Assembly (NCBI GenBank): GCA_046048895.1
Contig: JBJOFF010000010.1
Coordinates: forward strand, 1 to 35,449
DNA length: 35,449 bases
Source: ZLKRG08 sp046048895
GTDB taxonomy: Bacteria; Actinomycetota; Actinomycetes; Nanopelagicales; Nanopelagicaceae
Direction: 5' to 3'
The notes below the pieces were generated by a model. That model did no database searches, was not told the origin of the DNA, and saw only the letters and a program-made list of their open reading frames with translations. The position numbers and the translations under genes are program-made. This document shows positions 7,865-14,206 of this stretch, one piece after another. Position 1 is the stretch's first letter, and every line of letters starts with the position of its first letter.

Positions 7865-8293
7865 ATGGGTGAAATTGTTTTACGAGTGTCTTTAGACTCA
7901 ACAAAATCAAGCGCAGATCTCTTCCGCTACTTTGCCGACTTCACCACCACTAATGAATGGGATCCAAATACCGTAAAAACTACGTTACTAACTGGCGATG
8001 GTGGTCTGGGTTCTACCTATTCAAATACCTCCAAATTTAATGGCAAAGAGAGCTCATTGGTTTATGAGGTAATTGAACATCAACCAAACTCATTGATAAA
8101 GCTACGTGGTGAGAATAAAAATATTGTCGCGATAGACACTATGACGATTACTGATAATGGTAATAATCGAACCTTCACATACGAAGCGCGATTTAAATTA
8201 AAAGGTTTGGGTAATTTGATTTCACCGCTGCTTTCAAAAGCATTTAAGAAATTAGCAGATGAAGCTGAAGTTGGATTAAGAAAGGTTATTTAA
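7865..8293 (+). CDS. SRPBCC (START/polyketide-cyclase-like) family protein
   Basis: A 142-residue protein with the SRPBCC / polyketide cyclase-like pattern: an N-terminal strand, then RYFADFTTTNEWDPNTVKTT, a lipid-pocket helix-grip fold pattern, GLGSTYSNTSKF, alternating beta strands, and a long C-terminal helix (KAFKKLADEAEVGLRKV). These proteins bind hydrophobic ligands such as lipids or isoprenoids; no ligand can be named here. The stop and the next start overlap as TAATG (8291-8295), so it is coupled to the small membrane protein downstream. Lying back to back with the lipid cassette, it may bind a lipid intermediate, which is inference only. Confidence 0.85.
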   Translation: MGEIVLRVSLDSTKSSADLFRYFADFTTTNEWDPNTVKTTLLTGDGGLGSTYSNTSKFNGKESSLVYEVIEHQPNSLIKLRGENKNIVAIDTMTITDNGNNRTFTYEARFKLKGLGNLISPLLSKAFKKLADEAEVGLRKVI

Positions 8294-8664
8294 TGAGTGA
8301 TTACGTTGCGGCATCTTGCAATATTGGCCCCGCTGAAATCAAACGTCGTAAACAAGGGGCGCTACTTGGCGCGATTCTCTTTGCTATTACTACTTTGCTC
8401 TTCGTATTAACAGATGCCCCAACTTCAACACGGCTATTGGTATTTATTCCAGCGCTGCTGTTTTCAGTAGGAATTATTCAAACACGTAGGAAATTCTGTG
8501 TGGCATATGGATTTCTGGGTGTATTTAGCTTTGAAAAATTGGGAGCTACTCGCAAAATTACCATCAACCAAGATCTCAAAGCGGATCGCAAGTATGCAAT
8601 CAAACTACTGCTGCAATCCGTGTTTGCAGCAGCAGTTATGACTGCTTTGGTAGCGTTAATTTAA
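8293..8664 (+). CDS. Small membrane protein of unknown function
   Basis: I do not recognise this 123-residue protein. It has a short hydrophilic N-terminus with a single Cys (AASCNIG), a basic patch KRRKQ, two closely spaced hydrophobic segments at about 25-41 and 48-63, a polar middle that may be cytoplasmic, and a C-terminal helix (LLLQSVFAAAVMTALVALI). It is translated through a TAATG overlap with the SRPBCC gene. Its stop overlaps the stop region of a small minus-strand ORF. The reading frame has codon use like its neighbours, so it is probably a real gene. Confidence 0.75.
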   Translation: MSDYVAASCNIGPAEIKRRKQGALLGAILFAITTLLFVLTDAPTSTRLLVFIPALLFSVGIIQTRRKFCVAYGFLGVFSFEKLGATRKITINQDLKADRKYAIKLLLQSVFAAAVMTALVALI

Positions 8665-8837
8665 TTAAGCGCCAACTCTGGTCTGACCCATATACGGGTC
8701 TTCTTCTTAACTGTTCTATTGGTGATCAACTTTCCTAAATGATTCCACCTGCGATGATTTTCAATCGTGATTTCATCGGTGTAGGTAGCGCTCTTTAATT
8801 TGTACGAAACTACAGTTTTCTGGAATTTACTTAACAT
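8661..8837 (-). CDS. Possible 58-residue basic protein downstream of terC
   Basis: A short ORF starts at an ATG (8837) that overlaps the last 11 bp of the terC gene and runs to a TAA at 8661. It begins MLSKFQKTVVSYKLK and contains ENHRRWNHLGKL and TVKKKTRIWVRPEL. It is hydrophilic and rich in Lys/Arg. An AAAGG Shine-Dalgarno lies 9-10 nt upstream inside terC, and the overlap resembles the coupled junctions elsewhere in this window. I recognise no family. Against it, the region also holds a hairpin that could terminate the plus-strand transcript, so the frame may be accidental. Confidence 0.4.
   Translation of the reverse strand: MLSKFQKTVVSYKLKSATYTDEITIENHRRWNHLGKLITNRTVKKKTRIWVRPELALN
8685..8708 (+). 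terminator. Possible terminator after the SRPBCC / membrane-protein pair
   Basis: GACCC (8685-8689) and GGGTC (8696-8700) form a 5-bp GC-rich stem with a 6-nt loop and are followed by TTCTTCTT. It lies 20 nt after the plus-strand stop codon at 8664. The tail is pyrimidine-rich rather than pure T, and the site lies within the possible small minus-strand ORF. Confidence 0.3.
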
Positions 8838-9747
8838 TTTGATCTACCTTTCTGAAACTTGCGATTATTGAGATTGTGATAATTGAGGTGATTACTGTTA
8901 GTGAGACCCAGGTAGGAATCTTGAAAAACGCATGGCTGACAATCATTTTTAGCCCTACCCAAACTAAGATGATTGATAAGCCTTCTTTTAGATATTTGAA
9001 ACGGTCCATCAAATCTGCGATTAGAAAATACATTGATCGCAGCCCGAGAATTGCAAGCGCATTGCTTGCAAAAACCAAGAAAGGTTCTTCGGTAACTGCA
9101 AAGATTGCGGGAATTGAATCTACTGCAAATACCAAGTCCATAAATTCGACCATTATCAGAACTAGAAATAACGGAGTGAAATATCGGACTCCGTTAATTG
9201 TTTTAGTAAAACTTTCATCTTCAATTTTGTCAGTAAGTCGAAGTTTGTTCTTAATCCAGTTGTAAAACTTTGATTTGTTTAAATCAAAGTGTTCGTTGCG
9301 TTGTCTAAACATTTTAATACCGGTATAAAGTAAGAAAGCACCAAAGATATAAAGAATCCAAGCAAACTCTTTAATCAGTGCGCTGCCTGCCAAAATCATT
9401 ACCGATCTCATTGCGAGCGCGCCAATAACACCGAGAAAGAGGACGCGATGTTGATATCGTTTCGGAACCGCAAAGGCGGTAAATAGAAGTCCCCAAACAA
9501 ATACGTTATCGATAGCTAGAGATTTTTCGATTACATAACCGCTTAGATACTGCAGTCCAAATTCAGATCCATACTGTGCCCAAATAACTGCGCCGACGCC
9601 TAGACCACATGCAACCCAGATTGCTGACCAGATTGCCGCTTCTTTAAATTTAATTTCTTGATGTCCGCGATGTAGAAATAGATCCAAAATTAACATTGCG
9701 AAAACGAACCCAAGCAAAAGCGCCCAGGTGGTAAGTGATACGTTCAT
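8827..9747 (-). CDS. TerC family integral membrane protein, probable Mn2+ exporter
   Basis: A 306-residue polytopic membrane protein of the TerC/Alx family with seven or more hydrophobic helices. Acidic residues sit inside helices in SLAIDNVFVWGLLF and LVFAVDSIPAIFAVTE, the family hallmark of metal transport. TerC/Alx proteins export Mn2+, partly to supply metalloproteins secreted or inserted in the membrane. The start is the ATG at 9747, with AAGGGAG just upstream; an in-frame extension to 9825 would translate the riboswitch and is rejected. The leader carries a yybP-ykoY manganese aptamer, which independently supports an Mn2+ role. It is divergent from heliorhodopsin. The name terC is a family label here, not proof of tellurite resistance. 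Confidence 0.92.
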   Translation of the reverse strand: MNVSLTTWALLLGFVFAMLILDLFLHRGHQEIKFKEAAIWSAIWVACGLGVGAVIWAQYGSEFGLQYLSGYVIEKSLAIDNVFVWGLLFTAFAVPKRYQHRVLFLGVIGALAMRSVMILAGSALIKEFAWILYIFGAFLLYTGIKMFRQRNEHFDLNKSKFYNWIKNKLRLTDKIEDESFTKTINGVRYFTPLFLVLIMVEFMDLVFAVDSIPAIFAVTEEPFLVFASNALAILGLRSMYFLIADLMDRFKYLKEGLSIILVWVGLKMIVSHAFFKIPTWVSLTVITSIITISIIASFRKVDQNVK

Positions 9748-9754
9748 TTCTCTC

Positions 9755-9868
9755 CCTTGTGTAGTTACTACACAAGGTCTCCGCCGTCGAATCTCTTCGA
9801 CCTGGACACCGGTTGCTAATCGCAACGTACTGACGATGTCTCAGCAGTTTGGGGTACTCCCCTTGAAT
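9755..9868 (-). ncRNA. yybP-ykoY manganese riboswitch in the terC leader
   Basis: Read on the minus strand, the leader opens CAAGGGGAGTACCCC (from 9865) and closes GGCGGAGACCTTG (ending 9773). CAAGG and CCTTG pair as P1, and GGGGAGTA with a GAGACCTT-type return strand is the conserved yybP-ykoY core, where the two loops bind Mn2+. Just downstream, CCTTGTGTAG (9777-9768), loop TAA and CTACACAAGG (9764-9755) form a perfect 10-bp hairpin that competes with P1 for CCTTG and buries the AAGG of the Shine-Dalgarno AAGGGAG (9758-9752). Bound Mn2+ should stabilise P1 and free the ribosome site, so control is predicted to be translational and switched on by manganese. Confidence 0.85.
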
Positions 9869-9874
9869 GGCAGT

Positions 9875-9903
9875 ATTTTGCAGAATTGACCAGTAAAGGT
9901 CAA
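9875..9903 (-). promoter_or_regulatory. Predicted terC promoter
   Basis: On the minus strand TTGACC (rc of 9898-9903), a 17-nt spacer and CAAAAT (rc of 9875-9880) form a plausible housekeeping promoter. Transcription would start near 9868, a few nucleotides before the 5' strand of the aptamer P1 helix. The -35 and spacer lie within the inverted repeat at 9884-9905. Confidence 0.5.
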
Positions 9904-9905
9904 TT
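9884..9905. promoter_or_regulatory. 8+8 bp inverted repeat, candidate operator between terC and heliorhodopsin
   Basis: AATTGACC (9884-9891), a 6-nt spacer AGTAAA and GGTCAATT (9898-9905) make a perfect inverted repeat. It covers the predicted terC -35 and spacer and lies about 100 nt upstream of the heliorhodopsin start. The arm centres are about 14 bp apart, so the arms do not fall on exactly the same helix face; a dimeric regulator is still the simplest reading. No regulator gene is adjacent, so the binding protein is unknown. Confidence 0.5.
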
Positions 9906-10003
9906 TGAGGGGAATGCTCGGTGCGCCTAGATGGTTTTATAGTCCATACGGGGAGAATGCTTTACAGAGCTTAAATAATCTAAGGGTATTTCAGGAGAAA
10001 GAA

Positions 10004-10780
10004 ATGGCTTCAAGCGTATTGCTAGATATCAGCACAGAGAAGCAGTCCAAATTACGTCGCTACAACCTAATTGCCGGTACTTTCCATGCAATTCAGGCGA
10101 TTGCGATCTTGGCCCTATCTAATGGCTTCTCATTACCGGTACATATTAATTTCTTACAAGGCCCTCCATTGCCGGGAACCGAGTTTGAAAAGATTGCACT
10201 CTTTGATTTTCCAATGGCAGTTGGTGTAGCGCTCTTCTCAATTCTCAGCGCCATCGCACATTTTTATGTTAGTGGTCCAGGTTTTTCAAAATACATCGAT
10301 GGTTTGCGACATAAACGAAATTACTTCCGCTGGGTGGAGTATGCGCTCTCTTCAACTTTAATGATTATTTTAATCTCTCTACTAAATGCAGTCTGGGATG
10401 TAATTGCACTAATAGGTATTGCGGCTGCCAACATCTCAATGATTTTATTTGGTTGGTTGCAAGAGAAATACGAAGAACCAGGTAAGGGTTCGCTTCTACC
10501 ATTCTGGTTTGGTTGCATAGCTGGCGCGTTTCCTTGGATTGCAATGATTTGGTTGCTCTTCTCACCAGGTAGTTCTCAGAATGCGCCAGGATTTGTTTAT
10601 GGAATTGTCTTCTCATTGTTCGCGCTCTTTAATAGTTTCGCGCTTGTGCAATGGTTGCAATACAAGCAGGTTGGTAAGTGGGCTGATTACTTGGCGGGCG
10701 AGAAGACTTACATCACGCTCTCATTTGTAGCTAAATCACTGCTTGCTTGGCAGATCTTTGTCGGCACTTTGATGTCTTAA
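10004..10780 (+). CDS. Heliorhodopsin
   Basis: A 258-residue seven-helix retinal protein of the heliorhodopsin family, which has inverted membrane topology (N-terminus inside) and a long photocycle without known ion pumping. The retinal-binding lysine is K244 in SFVAKSLLAWQ on helix 7 and the Schiff-base counterion is E112 in FRWVEYALSS. H28 (GTFHAIQ) and H86 (SAIAHFYVS) match the conserved internal histidines. ILFGWLQEKYEEP, LLPFWFGCIAG and PGFVYGI are strong family signatures, close to the reference protein 48C12. The start at 10004 follows AGGAGAAAGAA; an in-frame extension to 9905 has no family sequence and is rejected. It heads a plus-strand run of five closely spaced genes. Its biological role is unknown. 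Confidence 0.96.
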   Translation: MASSVLLDISTEKQSKLRRYNLIAGTFHAIQAIAILALSNGFSLPVHINFLQGPPLPGTEFEKIALFDFPMAVGVALFSILSAIAHFYVSGPGFSKYIDGLRHKRNYFRWVEYALSSTLMIILISLLNAVWDVIALIGIAAANISMILFGWLQEKYEEPGKGSLLPFWFGCIAGAFPWIAMIWLLFSPGSSQNAPGFVYGIVFSLFALFNSFALVQWLQYKQVGKWADYLAGEKTYITLSFVAKSLLAWQIFVGTLMS

Positions 10781-10810
10781 TTAAAATAGAAATTAAGATA
10801 TAAAAGGGAA

Positions 10811-12280
10811 ATGAAAAAAGTTCTAGTAACTGGCGCGACGGGTTATGTCGGTGGACGACTCGTTCGCGCCTTACTAGAGCAGGACTATCAAGTTCGAGTT
10901 TTAGTTAGAGATCCCAAGAAGGTTCAACAATATTCTTGGGCCAATTCAGTTGAGGTAATGGTCGGAAATGCCACCGATTTCCCCTCTACTTTAGCTGCTT
11001 TATCCGGCATAGATACTGCTTATTACTTCCTTCATTCCATAAATAGCTCCACTAAGTTCGATGAGATCGAACGCGAAATGGCGGCAACTTTTGGTAAGGC
11101 CGCCGCGCAAGCTGAGGTGAAGCAGATTGTTTATTTAGGTGGAATTGCAAACGATGAAAAGAAAAGTCGCCATCTGCAATCACGCGCTGATACCGGAATT
11201 GAATTAGCTAAATACGGGGTTCCGGTATTAGAGCTACGTGCCGGAATTATTATCGGTTCTGGTTCGGCATCCTTTGAAATGTTGCGACATTTAACGCACC
11301 GTTTGCCAATAATGACCACGCCTAAGTGGGTGAAGAATCGAACCCAACCGATTGCAATACGTGACGTACTTTATTATTTACAGAAGACAGCTGAATTAGA
11401 AAAACCAATTAATGGTGTTTATGACATTGGTGGACCAGAGGTAGTCACTTACGAAGGCATGATGCAAACTTTTGCAAAAGTTGCTGGATTGCGCAAAAGA
11501 GTTGTAGTTAAAGTTCCTGTTTTAACACCAGCGCTCTCTAGTTTATGGATTGGTTTAGTTACACCTGTTCCGACCACATTAGCTAGACCATTAGTGGAAT
11601 CACTAATTAGTGAAGTGGTTGTCGATCAAGAAAAGTCCATTAACAAAATAATTCCTCTTCCTGTAGGTGGATTAACTTCAATTAACGGTGCAATCGAATT
11701 GGCTTTAGAGAAAGCTGCTGTTAACAATGTAGAGACTCGTTGGTCAGATGCCACTACGCCAACTGCGCCATGGCAGAAAGCGCAAGGAGATCCATCCTGG
11801 GCGGGAGCTGCAGAGTTTCGTGATGTGCGAATTAGAACTACTAATTATCCAGAGCAAGCATGGGCGTGTATTGAAAGAATTGGTGGCGAGAATGGTTGGT
11901 ATGGATCTGATTGGCTCTGGTATTTAAGAGGTTTAATCGATCGATTATTCGGTGGCGTTGGGCTTCGCCGTGGCCGTCGAGATCCTTATAAATTGCGCGT
12001 CGGCGATAGCGTGGATTTTTGGCGCGTCGAAGAGTGTATTGAAGGTAAGAAACTCCGGTTATACGCCGAAATGATTCTTCCTGGTAAAGCTTGGTTGGAA
12101 TTTAACTTAAAAGAAGTTGTAGGCGGCTCTGAAATTACCCAAACTGCCCACTTTCAACCGCGTGGGCTCGGCGGCCAACTTTATTGGAGAGTAATCGCGC
12201 CATTTCATTTATTTATTTTTCCGACCATGTTGCGTAATATCTGCAAAACTGCAGAGAAGGAAGCACATGGGGTTATTTGA
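10811..12280 (+). CDS. NAD(P)-binding (NmrA-like/atypical SDR) protein with C-terminal DUF2867 domain
   Basis: A 489-residue two-domain protein. Residues 1 to about 290 form an extended/atypical SDR fold: VLVTGATGYVGGRLVRALL binds NAD(P), VRVLVRDPKKV follows the second strand, and AYYFLHSIN and VYLGGI mark later strands. The C-terminal part (about 320-489) has the DUF2867 pattern, with EFRDVRIRTTNYPEQAW, IGGENGWYGSDWLWYLRGL and FWRVEECIEGKKLRL. Such fusions are known in actinobacteria and proteobacteria but lack an assigned reaction. The start is 30 nt after the heliorhodopsin stop with a GGGAA site, and its end overlaps the next gene by 14 bp, so co-transcription with heliorhodopsin is likely. 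Confidence 0.88.
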   Translation: MKKVLVTGATGYVGGRLVRALLEQDYQVRVLVRDPKKVQQYSWANSVEVMVGNATDFPSTLAALSGIDTAYYFLHSINSSTKFDEIEREMAATFGKAAAQAEVKQIVYLGGIANDEKKSRHLQSRADTGIELAKYGVPVLELRAGIIIGSGSASFEMLRHLTHRLPIMTTPKWVKNRTQPIAIRDVLYYLQKTAELEKPINGVYDIGGPEVVTYEGMMQTFAKVAGLRKRVVVKVPVLTPALSSLWIGLVTPVPTTLARPLVESLISEVVVDQEKSINKIIPLPVGGLTSINGAIELALEKAAVNNVETRWSDATTPTAPWQKAQGDPSWAGAAEFRDVRIRTTNYPEQAWACIERIGGENGWYGSDWLWYLRGLIDRLFGGVGLRRGRRDPYKLRVGDSVDFWRVEECIEGKKLRLYAEMILPGKAWLEFNLKEVVGGSEITQTAHFQPRGLGGQLYWRVIAPFHLFIFPTMLRNICKTAEKEAHGVI

Positions 12281-12827
12281 AGTTGCGTTAAAGAAATTTC
12301 CAAAGGAACAACAAGCTGCCCTGCTTCAAACCATAAAGGCGGTTGAGCAACAAGTTCCCAACGCTGAGCGAACCATTGCTTGGGGTATGCCTACTTTAAA
12401 AATAGGCGAAGATTATTTATGCCACGTTATGGGTTTTAAAAACCATAACAGCTTATTTCCATCATCTGGATCCATCGCGCAACAACTTAAGAAAGATTTA
12501 GCGAACTATAAAGTTTCCAAAGGCACCATTCAATTCGAACTTGATAAACCTTTTCCAAAACCTATTTTGAAGAAAATTATCTCTGCGCGATTGGCAAATA
12601 TTAATGAAAGCTATCCGAGAAAAAATGGACTCTTTATTGAGTATTACAAAAATGGACAAGTAAAGGCTAAAGGTAAATACAAAGGGGCCAAAATGCATGG
12701 CGCTTGGCAATTTTTTAGATTAGACGGCTCAATTATGCGAACTGGTTCCTTTAATAATGGGGTTCAGAGCGGTTTATGGACTACATTTGATGCAAAGGGA
12801 AAGAAAGTAAAAGAGACTAAGTTTTAA
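12267..12827 (+). CDS. DUF1801-domain protein fused to C-terminal MORN-type repeats
   Basis: A 186-residue protein. Residues 1 to about 115 resemble the DUF1801 (YdhG-like) fold, seen in AERTIAWGMPTLKIG, LCHVMGFKNHNSLFPS and SKGTIQFELDKPFP. From about 120 the sequence changes to MORN/YwqK-like repeats with a G-x-[WF] rhythm: NGLFIEYYKNGQVKAKGKY, HGAWQFFRLDGSIMRTGSF and SGLWTTFDAKGKKVKETKF. DUF1801 proteins have been linked to iron handling, but the function is not settled, and MORN repeats usually mediate membrane or protein contact. The start lies inside the upstream gene (14-bp overlap) and the stop is immediately followed by the next ATG. Confidence 0.75.
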   Translation: MGLFEVALKKFPKEQQAALLQTIKAVEQQVPNAERTIAWGMPTLKIGEDYLCHVMGFKNHNSLFPSSGSIAQQLKKDLANYKVSKGTIQFELDKPFPKPILKKIISARLANINESYPRKNGLFIEYYKNGQVKAKGKYKGAKMHGAWQFFRLDGSIMRTGSFNNGVQSGLWTTFDAKGKKVKETKF

Positions 12828-13571
12828 ATGAGTAGATTTTTAGCTTTGATGGGGTCGGGTGAAAATAGCCCGATTATGGTTACTCCACATCAGAAAATTA
12901 TTAAGGCGACCGGTAAAGATTTAAATCCTATAAATCTAAGCACCCCTTATGGTTTTCAAGAGAATAAAGATGAATTAAGCGCCAAAATTGAGAAATATTT
13001 TGAGATAAATGTCGGCACTAAAATCAAAACTAGTGCGAATGTAATTGAAGATTTGCGTAGCGCAAGTTGGGCCTTCGCAGGTCCTGGCAGTCCTACTTAT
13101 AACTTAAAACAATGGAGAGATCCAGAAATTTTCGGTGCGATTAATGATTTACTAACTCGTGGCTCACTAGTTTTGGCATCAGCTGCCGCTATGTCGATTG
13201 GTGCCAAAGTTATGCCAGTTTATGAAATGTACAAAGTTGGCGATGATCCATATTGGATTGAAGGTCTAAATATCTTGGAGCAGGCCACTGGAATTAAAGC
13301 TGCAGTTATTGCCCATTTTAATAACGCTCAAGGCGGCACTCATGACACTAGGTATTGTTTTGCTGGACAAAACCGTATGACTATTCTTGAAAATTTATTA
13401 GACCAAGATGTATCAATTTTAGGAATCGATGAACACACTGGGATCGCATTTGATTTAGATTCTGGTAGCGCAGAGGTATTTGGAAAAGGGGTAGTTACAT
13501 TTAAGAAGAATGGCGCCACCAAAACTTATGAAAACAAGGCGATTGTTTCAATGGAGGAATTTCAAAAATAA
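12828..13571 (+). CDS. Peptidase S51 / class I glutamine-amidotransferase-like protein
   Basis: A 247-residue protein with the flavodoxin-like fold of dipeptidase E, cyanophycinase and class I amidotransferases. Visible landmarks are MGSGENSP at the N-terminus, FAGPGSPTYNL at about 83-93, a nucleophile-elbow-like segment LVLASAAAMSIGA centred on S118, and AHFNNAQGGTHDTRYCFAG with candidate catalytic His163/His172. The elbow reads SAAAM rather than the usual SAGA, so peptidase activity is uncertain and a binding or deacylating role is possible. Translation starts directly after the upstream stop (TAA-ATG) and the stop overlaps the next start as TAATG. Confidence 0.78.
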   Translation: MSRFLALMGSGENSPIMVTPHQKIIKATGKDLNPINLSTPYGFQENKDELSAKIEKYFEINVGTKIKTSANVIEDLRSASWAFAGPGSPTYNLKQWRDPEIFGAINDLLTRGSLVLASAAAMSIGAKVMPVYEMYKVGDDPYWIEGLNILEQATGIKAAVIAHFNNAQGGTHDTRYCFAGQNRMTILENLLDQDVSILGIDEHTGIAFDLDSGSAEVFGKGVVTFKKNGATKTYENKAIVSMEEFQK

Positions 13572-13960
13572 TGGTTAAAGCACTTAAAGTTTTAATTCCA
13601 CTCTCTGTAATTTCACTTCTTTACAATGCCGTTCTTTTAATTTCAGTTACCTTAAACTATGACTGGGTGCGTACTCGCGCAGCAGGCGGGCAATACGAAA
13701 CTTTTCCGATCGGGCTTCGTTTTGTTTATTTTGTAATGTCAATCTTTATGATTTTCTTAATCACTATGCTCTGGACATATCGCGATGCGCCAATGGATGC
13801 TAATGGTCCAAGAACTACCAGAATTATTGGTTACACATTTTTTGTGAGTACTTTTTTCCAATTAGCATCTCGTTCAAGCGATGAGCGTTGGAATGCAATC
13901 CCGGCGTTGATATTAGCTATTACATTTATTTTGATTTCCAGAAGAGAGAAATCACGTTAA
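13571..13960 (+). CDS. Four-helix membrane protein of unknown function
   Basis: I do not recognise this 129-residue protein. It has four hydrophobic segments: about 6-28 (LIPLSVISLLYNAVLLISV), 48-66 (FVYFVMSIFMIFLITMLW), 84-98 and 110-123 (IPALILAITFILI), with a charged RREKSR tail inside. Between helices 1 and 2 is a polar loop DWVRTRAAGGQYETFP. It is the last gene of the heliorhodopsin-led run, coupled by TAATG to the S51-like gene, and is followed after 11 nt by the minus-strand tRNA-Ala. Confidence 0.78.
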   Translation: MVKALKVLIPLSVISLLYNAVLLISVTLNYDWVRTRAAGGQYETFPIGLRFVYFVMSIFMIFLITMLWTYRDAPMDANGPRTTRIIGYTFFVSTFFQLASRSSDERWNAIPALILAITFILISRREKSR

Positions 13961-13971
13961 CGGGATTTAAG

Positions 13972-14044
13972 TGGAGACTAGGGGAATCGAACCCCTAACC
14001 CCCTGCTTGCAAAGCAGGTGCTCTACCAATTGAGCTAAGTCCCC
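13972..14044 (-). tRNA. tRNA-Ala (TGC)
   Basis: The minus strand folds into a standard cloverleaf of 73 nt: acceptor GGGGACT/AGTCTCC with the alanine-specific G3:U70 wobble pair, D-arm GCTC/GAGC, anticodon stem CCTGC/GCAGG with loop TTTGCAA (anticodon TGC), and T-arm with TTCGATT. The 3' CCA is not encoded (A is followed by CTT). Its 3' end faces the accessory block. Confidence 0.97.
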
Positions 14045-14077
14045 GTCGCTAAACGGATATTCAGTTGTTGCCTTGCT

Positions 14078-14155
14078 TGGTGGGCCTAGGTGGACTTGAA
14101 CCACCGACCTCTTCCTTATCAGGGAAGCGCTCTAACCAGGCTGAGCTATAGGCCC
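14078..14155 (-). tRNA. tRNA-Ile (GAT)
   Basis: The minus strand gives a cloverleaf with acceptor GGGCCTA/TAGGCCC, D-arm GCTC/GAGC, anticodon stem CTTCC/GGAAG with loop CTGATAA (anticodon GAT) and T-arm GGTGG/CCACC with TTCAAGT. The CCA end is encoded (14078-14080), unlike in the neighbouring tRNA-Ala. The Ile-Ala pair next to gyrA is the usual actinobacterial arrangement. Confidence 0.97.
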
Positions 14156-14206
14156 AAGCAAGGAAGCAAAATCTACCTTGTTAGGGTTTTAAGCCCAAAT
14201 CGTTGG

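Noticed and set aside
9748..9825. In-frame upstream extension of terC
   Set aside because: It would translate the conserved riboswitch aptamer and yields an Arg-rich peptide; the ATG at 9747 has a proper Shine-Dalgarno.
9905..10003. In-frame N-terminal extension of heliorhodopsin from an ATG at 9905
   Set aside because: The extra 33 residues do not resemble the family, the start has no ribosome site, and AGGAGAAAGAA precedes the ATG at 10004, which gives the normal N-terminus.
13961..13971. Possible terminator for tRNA-Ala around AAATCCCGTTAACGTGATTT
   Set aside because: The stem is only 5 A/T-rich pairs with a mismatch, too weak to call.
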